The notes below the pieces were generated by a model. That model had not been told where the DNA came from. It ran no database searches and was given only the letters and a program-made list of their open reading frames with translations. Source: Acidobacteriota bacterium (lineage in GTDB: Bacteria > Acidobacteriota > UBA6911). From it: DNA of 5,481 bases. This document shows positions 1 through 5,178 of this stretch, piece by piece. The stretch spans positions 1-5,481 of the forward strand of contig JAFNAH010000127.1 of the NCBI GenBank assembly GCA_017860075.1. The letters run 5' to 3'. Numbering within the stretch: the first letter of the stretch is position 1; every line of letters begins with the position of its first letter. The translations under genes were made by a program, and so were the position numbers.

Positions 1-1
1 C

Positions 2-439
2 TCCAGCCGGGGCAGCGCATACGGCGACAATGACAATGACGGGGACCGGGAAGTTCTGGTCCTGAACATGAACGATCCGCCGTCTCTTTTGCGCAACGAC
101 GGCGGTAACCAGAACGCCTCCATAACAGTCAAACTGATCGGGACCCGCTGCAATCGCACAGCCATTGGCGCGCGCGTGCGCGTCGTGACGGGCAGCCATG
201 CCCAGATCGGCGAGATCACCAGCGGGGGCAGTGTCATGTCGCAGAGCGACCTGCGCCTGCAGTTCGGGCTCGGCAAGGCTCCGGTGGCGGACGTGCTCGA
301 GGTTCGATGGCCGACGACCCAGAAGCTCGACAGCTTCCCGCGTATCGCAGCGGGCCAGATCCTTACGATAAAAGAGGGCTCGGGAATCATCAAGACGGAG
401 AAGTACACCGGCACGCCCTCCGCCATCGACTCCAAATAG
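2..439 (+). CDS. CRTAC1-type FG-GAP / ASPIC-UnbV repeat protein, C-terminal part (5' end outside window)
   Basis: The frame is open from base 2 with no start required and ends at TAG 437-439, so this is the 3' end of a longer gene. The first visible residues (about 5-20) contain YGDNDNDGD, an Asp/Asn-rich FG-GAP-type calcium-binding loop, followed by VLVLNMNDPPSLLRND, a phrase typical of the last propeller blade in these proteins. The remaining residues match the ASPIC/UnbV domain: an IGARVRVVTG segment, then SGGSVMSQSDLRLQFGLG, then ADVLEVRWP, and a closing GQILTIKEG strand. Family members are usually secreted or surface beta-propeller proteins of several hundred residues; their molecular role is mostly unknown, with calcium or glycan/matrix binding proposed. 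The tail after the domain is short and polar. An internal ATG at 68 is not the real start, because conserved propeller residues lie upstream of it in frame. I am confident of the family and cannot assign a specific function. Confidence 0.92.
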   Translation, partial: SSRGSAYGDNDNDGDREVLVLNMNDPPSLLRNDGGNQNASITVKLIGTRCNRTAIGARVRVVTGSHAQIGEITSGGSVMSQSDLRLQFGLGKAPVADVLEVRWPTTQKLDSFPRIAAGQILTIKEGSGIIKTEKYTGTPSAIDSK

Positions 440-464
440 GGAGCGGCCTATCCTGAGTGGAACC

Positions 465-773
465 GTGCACAAGGCACGGGCGGGCCGTCTTCCACACAAT
501 CCCGACGCCTTGATCGAACACGGCGTCCTGAAGGAAGGCCGGCTGAAACAGGAGCTGCTCACAAAGACAGAACTGGAGACTGCAGCTCATCGCCAGGGAT
601 TTACCAGTCTTGACGAAGTGGAACAGGCTGTTATCGAGCCCGGCGGCACCCTGTACTTTGTCGCCAAAGAGCCGTCAGTGGGCGAAATAAAACAAGCGGA
701 GCTCCGGCACCGCCTGGAGCGCATATCCCAGCAGCTAGCCGACCTTCAACGGACGCTGAAGCCGGGGCGATAG
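465..773 (+). CDS. Small DUF421/YetF C-terminal-domain protein lacking the membrane part
   Basis: This is a 102-residue protein starting at GTG 465, the only usual start codon in the frame, which is open upstream to a TAA at 369. Shine-Dalgarno support is weak: AGGGAG at 438-443 is far away and GAGTGG at 455-460 is a poor match. Residues 15-66 resemble the cytosolic domain of YetF/DUF421 membrane proteins: LIEHGVLKEGRLKQELLT, then ELETAAHRQGFTSLDEV, then QAVIEPGGTLYFV. Full-length relatives carry about three N-terminal transmembrane helices before this domain, and none is present here or in the preceding bases, which belong to the CRTAC1-type gene. Residues 73-98 are charged and Leu/Ile/Arg-rich and probably form a helix or short coiled coil. 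It may be a genuine cytosolic stand-alone domain or the remnant of a truncated gene. The reading frame is intact, which slightly favours a working gene. The family's function is not established. Confidence 0.7.
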   Translation: MHKARAGRLPHNPDALIEHGVLKEGRLKQELLTKTELETAAHRQGFTSLDEVEQAVIEPGGTLYFVAKEPSVGEIKQAELRHRLERISQQLADLQRTLKPGR

Positions 774-831
774 CTCCGCAACATAGAGGCAGAGAGAGGG
801 TGTCGACCTCAATCCCGAGATCCGTCGGCGA

Positions 832-852
832 ATCAGGTTCTCGAACCCTGAT
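832..852. repeat. Imperfect inverted repeat abutting the hexamer array
   Basis: The arms ATCAGGTTC (832-840) and GAACCCTGAT (843-852) are complementary apart from one extra C in the right arm. As RNA this gives a six-pair stem (ATCAGG/CCTGAT), a bulged C, two more pairs and a CTCG loop. No T-run follows, so it is not a standard intrinsic terminator. It lies about 60 bases after the small DUF421 gene, and its right end runs straight into the hexamer array. Confidence 0.45.
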
Positions 853-885
853 GCCGATTGCGACCCCGATTCCGATCCCGATACC
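850..885. repeat. Degenerate hexamer tandem repeat, GATNCC-like, six units
   Basis: Six consecutive 6-base units can be read: GATGCC, GATTGC, GACCCC, GATTCC, GATCCC, GATACC. The unit starts GA every time and ends in C every time, and most variation falls at position 4. Similar words (ATCCCGAGATCCG at 812-824) occur just upstream, so the array may once have been longer. Translated, it gives alternating Pro-Ile on one strand and Gly-Ile on the other, which creates meaningless open frames on both strands. The whole 774-1027 gap otherwise shows no gene, and its final bases hold only the ribosome binding site of the next gene. Confidence 0.7.
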
Positions 886-1015
886 GAGAGCCTTCGCGCT
901 AACCGCTTCCAGGATGGCAGGACCTTTCAGTGTCGCGGGCAGCTGTGGGAACTGGCTGGTTGCCACGACTCGTGCTTGCATTCGGACTGAACCCCGCTTA
1001 CTCTCAGACGCGTAA

Positions 1016-1023
1016 AGGGAGGA
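1016..1023 (+). promoter_or_regulatory. Strong ribosome binding site for the GH123-like gene
   Basis: AGGGAGGA lies four bases before the ATG at 1028, a near-ideal Shine-Dalgarno match. It fixes the start, and the start is further supported by a complete signal peptide beginning at that ATG. Confidence 0.8.
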
Positions 1024-1027
1024 ATTC

Positions 1028-2698
1028 ATGACTCATAGGATCTTCGCAATTGCCATTCTAGTGCTGTGCTGCCTATTGTCGTTGGCTTCGCCTCGAGCGG
1101 TGTTTGCCGAGGGGCTCCAATACCACCTGGTGAGCGCCAACGAATGGCTGTACCCTGATACCCCGATTCCTGCGTCTCCCGTACATGAGATGGAACTTGA
1201 CTCCGCACGCGGAGGCCGCACCGGGTTCCAGGTGCTCCTGCGCGGCCTGACCAAAGGCGATCCCGTCACCTGCAGGTTTGAAGGGCGCCCTGCACCTGAG
1301 ATTTATCAGCTGATCGACGTGAATGTACCCGAGAACTCAGGCCCACCCTGCAGCGCGATCCCGCCCGACAAGCCGAAACCCGACTACGTGATCCGCAAGG
1401 CGCCCTACCGCGTCTACGAAGCTTTGCGGCCGATGCACGATGGGGATCCGGCGCGCGGAGAAACTGAAGCGCTCTATGTTTCGTTCAGGGTTCCCGGCAA
1501 TGCGAAACCGGGGCCGCAGAAAGGCTTGCTGCACATTCGAAGCGGCAGCCAGACCGTCGCAATAAAGGTGTCCCTCAAGATCTACGCGGCCACAGTGCCT
1601 GAGCAAAATCATCTCCGGGTAACCAACTGGTTCAGCACCGGCCACATGGCCCGCATCCACAAAGTCGAACCCTGGTCAGAACCGCATTGGGAAATGCTCC
1701 GGCAGTACGCGCGCATGATGCGACGCGGCCGCCAGACCGATTTCATCCCCGTAGGTCCCGAACGGAAGAAGACCGACGACGGTCGCTGGCAGTTTGATTT
1801 CTCGCGCACCGAGCGAATGATCCGGATGTTCCTTGACGAGGGATTCTCTCATATCGAACTTCCGCATATTGCCAATCACGACCGGCGTAAAGAGGCCGTC
1901 GCACCATTCGTTGTTTATGTTGGCGACAAGCCGACGCCCGGCACATCCCACGAGGCCTACGAGTTCCTGGCTCAGTACCTGAATGCCTGGGCGGAAATGC
2001 TCAAACGTAACAACTGGTATGGACGAGCCATCCAGCACGTCGTCGACGAACCCTCACCAAAGGATTTCGACACTTACCGCATCATGGCAGGTACCGTGCG
2101 CAAGTTCCTGCCGGGCGTGCCGCTCATCGATGCCCTCGGCAACCCGGAGCTGGACGCCGCGGTCGACATCTGGGTTCCGCTCAACGAGAGTTACGAAAAG
2201 AACAGGGACGCATTTGAAGCGCACCGGCGGCGCGGCGACACGCTCTGGTTCTACACCTGTTGCGCGCCGAGCGGCTTCTACCTGAACAGATTTATTGACA
2301 CCGAGTTGTTGCGGACTCGCCTGCTCCATTGGGGCAACTGGCGCTACCGGCTCGACGGTTACCTGCACTGGGGGCTGAACCAGGTGATCCCCGAACAGGA
2401 TCCGTTCGAAAACACATGCCCGCCACACGGGCCTTACCGCAGTTTTCACCTTCCTCCCGGCGACTCGCACATCCTCTACCCCGGCACGGACGGCCCCTGG
2501 TCGAGCGTGCGCTTTGAGGCCATGGGTTCGGGCATCGAGGACTACGAACTCCTGCGGCTCGTAGCGGCGAGAGACGAGAAGCTCGCCGACGACATCTGTG
2601 CCCAGCTCGTCCGGACTTTTACCGATTACACCGCGAAGGTTGACGCATTCGACGCCGCGCACCGGAGGCTGCTCGAGGAGGCCAGCAAAAAGCGATAG
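1028..2698 (+). CDS. Secreted GH123-like (DUF4091) glycoside hydrolase, putative beta-N-acetylgalactosaminidase
   Basis: This is a 556-residue exported enzyme. Residues 1-27 form a signal peptide: a short basic start (MTHR), a hydrophobic core (IFAIAILVLCCLLSLA) and an AVFA cleavage site before Glu28. There is no convincing lipobox. Residues about 30-195 fit the beta-sandwich N-terminal domain that precedes the GH123 catalytic barrel. LRVTNWF at 196-202 opens the barrel, the DE pair sits at Asp340-Glu341 within HVVDEPSPKDF, DGYLHWGLN is at 443-451, and GIEDYELL at 502-509 is the hallmark near the C-terminus of DUF4091/GH123 proteins. In characterised GH123 enzymes an adjacent Asp-Glu pair performs substrate-assisted hydrolysis of terminal beta-GalNAc from glycans, with Asp positioning the acetamido group and Glu acting as acid/base. 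The length agrees with the shorter characterised members. The family is confident; GalNAc specificity is inference, because most DUF4091 proteins are untested. No transporter or companion glycosidase is visible nearby. Confidence 0.88.
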   Translation: MTHRIFAIAILVLCCLLSLASPRAVFAEGLQYHLVSANEWLYPDTPIPASPVHEMELDSARGGRTGFQVLLRGLTKGDPVTCRFEGRPAPEIYQLIDVNVPENSGPPCSAIPPDKPKPDYVIRKAPYRVYEALRPMHDGDPARGETEALYVSFRVPGNAKPGPQKGLLHIRSGSQTVAIKVSLKIYAATVPEQNHLRVTNWFSTGHMARIHKVEPWSEPHWEMLRQYARMMRRGRQTDFIPVGPERKKTDDGRWQFDFSRTERMIRMFLDEGFSHIELPHIANHDRRKEAVAPFVVYVGDKPTPGTSHEAYEFLAQYLNAWAEMLKRNNWYGRAIQHVVDEPSPKDFDTYRIMAGTVRKFLPGVPLIDALGNPELDAAVDIWVPLNESYEKNRDAFEAHRRRGDTLWFYTCCAPSGFYLNRFIDTELLRTRLLHWGNWRYRLDGYLHWGLNQVIPEQDPFENTCPPHGPYRSFHLPPGDSHILYPGTDGPWSSVRFEAMGSGIEDYELLRLVAARDEKLADDICAQLVRTFTDYTAKVDAFDAAHRRLLEEASKKR

Positions 2699-2736
2699 AT
2701 CCCTGCGCGGAACGGCTCGCTGAGATCGACGTCAGC

Positions 2737-4014
2737 TCAGATATTCGAATTGCGCAGTTTGCGCAGCCGTTGGGGGGTGTGAGCTAACAGCGATTTTCGC
2801 CAGAGTTGATTCCTGCGGTGACGGCGGACCGGCACGGGGACCTGATCCTTCATGGCAGCTGCTGCCGTGTTGAGGCGTGCCGAGAATACGTAGACCTCCG
2901 TGTAGTCAAAGACCAGATCGTCGATCAGACGCATCGTCTCCTGGAATTGCTGTTCCGTTTCGCCCGGAAAACCGCCCATGAGTTGATTCCGGATGAAGAT
3001 CCACGGAAAGCGTTTGGTCAAGTCGCGAACGCAGGCCTTCACCTCGTCGATGGCATAGCCCCTGCGCATTGCTTTCAGGATGATATCGCTGCCCGATTCG
3101 ATGGGGATGCCCAGGAAAGTGATTTTCCCGGATGCCAGAACTTCCTGGAGCGTTGGCCACAGCCGAATGAGATACTGCGGTTCGACATTCCGCAAGCGAA
3201 TCTCGAAATTGCCTCTCTCACGGACGAGTCGCTCCAGCAGGGTTGTTAAGTCGGTACCGAGGTCTCGGCCGTACGGGCCCAGATCCGTTCCCAGCAGACT
3301 GACGCTCTGAGAGCCGCGGGCAAGTCCCTCACGGAATTCTGTAAGGATTTGGTCCGGGTGCTTGCTCCTCAATGCTCCCCGCGAGTTCTTAACGGCGCAA
3401 TACGCACAGGCATTGAGACACCCGGTGGAAATCTTGATAAAACAGGCTGACTTATTCCTGGGGAAAAGATTTACCCTGGAGTCAAGCCATCGATCATAGG
3501 CGAGCAGCGGCAGACACGTCAGGCGCTCAAGGGTTCCCTGACAGTCGCTTCTCGGTTTCAGAAGGAGATCGAAAAAGCTCGGGTAGATGCCGGACGGCGA
3601 TGGCTTCTCTCTCAGCGTCCGCAGCGGCAGGACAAAATTTGCGTGGCACGCTTGAATAGGCTGCTGTGCATCGATGATGTCGTTGAGCCTGCCGACTTCC
3701 TGTTCGCCCCTGACAACGATCGCATCTCCATGCGGCGTCAGCGCACCCGGATTGATGCGCGGCAGGCACCCGGAGATGACGAGTCGGGCGTGAGCAGGCT
3801 TGTATTTCTTGAGCGTGTCAATTATTTGAAGCGACGCATCCTCGTGCAGTTGAGTGAGCCCGCAGCTGTTGAAGACGATGAGGTCGGCATCGAGATAGCT
3901 GTCGGTCACCGTCCACCGGTTAGCCTCGAAGAACCGCTGGACGTGGGCGATGTCGATACGATTCTCCGGACAGCCATTCGTGATCAGAAATACGCGGTTC
4001 GAGGAATTTTCCAT
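2737..4014 (-). CDS. Radical-SAM methylthiotransferase-like protein (MiaB/RimO/MtaB superfamily) without TRAM domain
   Basis: I chose ATG 4014, giving 425 residues. A GGAG on the minus strand (4028-4025) is 10 bases from it but only 4 from an alternative GTG at 4020. The N-terminal UPF0004-type domain has three cysteines at 15 (TNGCPENRID), 51 (FNSCGLTQ) and 83 (ISGCLPRINP), spaced as in MiaB and RimO, where they hold the auxiliary [4Fe-4S] cluster. The radical-SAM motif Cys199-x3-Cys203-x2-Cys206 (STGCLNACAYCAVKNSRG) follows, then LLGTDLGPYGRDLG at about 241-254 and GGFPGE at 347-352. Characterised relatives insert methylthio groups into tRNA bases or ribosomal protein S12. Two features are odd. 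The protein stops about where a TRAM RNA/protein-binding domain would begin, with a basic tail. The linker between Cys83 and Cys199 is 116 residues, roughly 45 longer than in MiaB or RimO, and carries Cys158, Cys167 and Cys191. The substrate is therefore unassigned. The gene converges on the GH123-like gene and diverges from the GNAT gene. Confidence 0.88.
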   Translation of the reverse strand: MENSSNRVFLITNGCPENRIDIAHVQRFFEANRWTVTDSYLDADLIVFNSCGLTQLHEDASLQIIDTLKKYKPAHARLVISGCLPRINPGALTPHGDAIVVRGEQEVGRLNDIIDAQQPIQACHANFVLPLRTLREKPSPSGIYPSFFDLLLKPRSDCQGTLERLTCLPLLAYDRWLDSRVNLFPRNKSACFIKISTGCLNACAYCAVKNSRGALRSKHPDQILTEFREGLARGSQSVSLLGTDLGPYGRDLGTDLTTLLERLVRERGNFEIRLRNVEPQYLIRLWPTLQEVLASGKITFLGIPIESGSDIILKAMRRGYAIDEVKACVRDLTKRFPWIFIRNQLMGGFPGETEQQFQETMRLIDDLVFDYTEVYVFSARLNTAAAAMKDQVPVPVRRHRRNQLWRKSLLAHTPQRLRKLRNSNI

Positions 4015-4052
4015 CAGCACCCGGCTCCGTTTTGATCAGGTCGAGGCAGGCG

Positions 4053-4064
4053 AAGATGCATCTT
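4053..4064. repeat. Perfect 12-bp palindrome upstream of the methylthiotransferase-like gene
   Basis: AAGATGCATCTT reads the same on both strands. It lies about 40 bases upstream of the minus-strand start at 4014, a position suited to an operator or activator site. A 12-bp palindrome is not rare by chance in several kilobases, so a regulatory role is only a possibility. Confidence 0.3.
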
Positions 4065-4121
4065 GCGCTGCCGCTGGTTTTGTCCCCTTACGCATGCCTC
4101 TATCGTCATGTAACAGAGAGG

Positions 4122-4127
4122 ATTGTA
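4122..4127 (-). promoter_or_regulatory. Possible -10 element for the methylthiotransferase-like gene
   Basis: Read on the minus strand the bases are TACAAT, five of six matches to TATAAT, about 110 bases upstream of the start. The only -35-like word is TTGTGC (4152-4147), which leaves a 19-base spacer and lies inside the inner arm of the 4141-4168 inverted repeat. The pairing is marginal, and sigma-70 consensus may not apply well to this lineage. Confidence 0.22.
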
Positions 4128-4140
4128 GTCTTGTTTATCT

Positions 4141-4168
4141 CACCGGGCACAAGGGATTGTGTCCGGTG
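4141..4168. repeat. 12-4-12 inverted repeat in the divergent intergenic region
   Basis: The left arm CACCGGGCACAA (4141-4152) and right arm TTGTGTCCGGTG (4157-4168) pair at 11 of 12 positions, and the remaining pair is a G-U wobble if read as plus-strand RNA. The four-base loop is GGGA, which fits the GNRA tetraloop pattern on the plus strand. No T-run follows on either strand, so it is not an ordinary intrinsic terminator. It sits almost exactly midway between the divergent starts at 4014 and 4287, so it could be an operator for a dimeric regulator or a stable leader hairpin of the plus-strand gene. The rest of the 4021-4286 gap shows no gene; a short GGGG-ATG-CCCC stem lies at 4176-4186. 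Confidence 0.6.
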
Positions 4169-4286
4169 TCGCCTCGGGGATGCCCCTGCCCGTCACCAAG
4201 GCCACGATCCACCGTGAGCGCCGGCATTTCACATCAAACTTGAGTCTGCAGCGCGGGAATTGTAGGCTGAGATCAAGTCAGGGGGA

Positions 4287-5081
4287 ATGACTGTGGAGAA
4301 AGACGGGCTCAGGCTCATCGAAATCACTCCGGAGCGACTCGGGCAACTTCCCTGCTGCGGCGTGAAGAACACGATGCACGAGGGGCACCGCGCCAAGACG
4401 GCGTGGTTGAAGGAGTATCTTCGCAAAGGTCTTCGCGCACGCATACTGCTCACGGAAGACAACCGCCAGTGCGGCTACATCGAATACCTGCCGGGCGAGC
4501 ACGCGTGGCGAGGGGTCGATGCGGCCGGATACATGTTCATACACTGTATCTGGACCTTCTACAGAAAGTACCAGCACAAGGGAAATGCTATTCGCCTGGT
4601 CCAGGCCTGCGTGGACGAAGCACGCAAGGCGAGGATGCGCGGCGTAGCGGTGGTCGCACGAAAGAAGCCGTGGCTTGCTTCCAGCGATCTGTTCCTGAAG
4701 TGCGGCTTCGAAGTCGCAGGCACCGCGCCTCCCGACTATGAACTGCTGGTCCTCAAGCTCAAGAAGAACGCCCCGAACCCGCGGTTTCTGCCGATCCCCG
4801 ACAACCGTCCGGCATCCTATGGTCCGGGATTAGCGATCATCCGGGCAAACCAATGCCCGCACGCTGTGAAGTTCGCCAGGGAGATCGGCGAAATGGCCGA
4901 ACGCGAGTTCCAGCTCACACCGAGGCACGTGATCCTGAAATCGTGCCGGGATGCCCGTAACGCACCGACTCCCTACGCAGTCTTCAGTGTCATCCTGGAC
5001 GGGAAGGTCATCTCGGACCACCAGATCAGCAAGACGCGGTTCAGGAACATCATGAAGAAGCAGCTGCCTGGGCTTGACTGA
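4287..5081 (+). CDS. GNAT-family N-acetyltransferase with C-terminal YoaP-like domain
   Basis: This is a 264-residue, probably cytosolic protein. Residues about 8-155 are a GNAT fold: GYIEYLPGEHAWRGVDAAGYMFIHCIW is its central sheet (about 63-89), and YQHKGNAIRLVQACVDEAR (95-113) is motif A, with the acetyl-CoA loop Gln96-x-x-Gly99-x-Ala101 in place of the usual Gly at the last position. ARKKPWLASSDLFLKCGFE (about 124-142) follows as motif B. After a short linker, residues about 168-264 form the YoaP-type C-terminal region: IIRANQCPHAVKFAREI with Cys190-Pro, then LKSCRDARNAPTPYAVF with Cys220, and ISKTRFRNIMKK at the end. This architecture recurs in bacteria and archaea, but its acceptor substrate is unknown. 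The ATG at 4287 has a GGGGG run only one base before it, so GTG at 4293, seven bases from that run, may be the true start. No other start lies between 4287 and an upstream in-frame TAG at 4263. Confidence 0.88.
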   Translation: MTVEKDGLRLIEITPERLGQLPCCGVKNTMHEGHRAKTAWLKEYLRKGLRARILLTEDNRQCGYIEYLPGEHAWRGVDAAGYMFIHCIWTFYRKYQHKGNAIRLVQACVDEARKARMRGVAVVARKKPWLASSDLFLKCGFEVAGTAPPDYELLVLKLKKNAPNPRFLPIPDNRPASYGPGLAIIRANQCPHAVKFAREIGEMAEREFQLTPRHVILKSCRDARNAPTPYAVFSVILDGKVISDHQISKTRFRNIMKKQLPGLD

Positions 5082-5126
5082 TTCTCGGACTTCCTCCCGA
5101 AGAGGCCACGCGGCACAATGACTATT

Positions 5127-5136
5127 GCCGTACGGC
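5127..5136. repeat. 10-bp palindrome between the GNAT and phosphatase genes
   Basis: GCCGTACGGC is perfectly self-complementary and is followed by GC and then TTTT. The stem would be only three pairs around GTAC, too weak for a convincing terminator. It is the only structure of note in the 5082-5178 gap. Confidence 0.2.
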
Positions 5137-5178
5137 GCTTTTGCCTTCACCCTGTGCCCGGCAGGAGAGAGATTTCTG

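Noticed and set aside
976..1004. TTGCAT with TACTCT 17 bases later as a promoter for the GH123-like gene
   Set aside because: Each box matches the sigma-70 consensus at only three of six positions, which is expected by chance.
800..1015. Plus-strand open frame of 71 codons with Pro-Ile repeats
   Set aside because: Its composition is set by the hexamer array. It lacks a family resemblance and looks like non-coding sequence.
631..1029. Minus-strand open frame of 132 codons containing a Gly-Ile repeat
   Set aside because: It overlaps the DUF421 gene, and the Gly-Ile run is just the hexamer array read on the other strand. I see no recognisable domain.
1036..1075. Lipoprotein signal (cysteines 14-15) in the GH123-like protein
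   Set aside because: The cysteines lie in the middle of the hydrophobic core without a proper lipobox. A normal AVFA cleavage site follows at residues 24-27.
2054..2662. Long minus-strand open frame (202 codons) inside the GH123-like gene
   Set aside because: It is the antisense of a gene with clear family motifs. The translation shows no domain, and high GC content produces such shadows.
2719..2736. GCTGA/TCAGC inverted repeat between the two convergent stop codons as a bidirectional terminator
   Set aside because: Only five base pairs with an eight-base loop and no T-run on either side. The position is right but the structure is too weak.
2806..3249. Plus-strand open frame (147 codons) inside the methylthiotransferase-like gene
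   Set aside because: It is the antisense of a confidently recognised radical-SAM protein, with no motif of its own.
4240..4268. TTGAGT with TAGGCT 17 bases later as a promoter for the GNAT gene
   Set aside because: The spacing is ideal, but the -10 box has only three matches and the implied leader would be very short.
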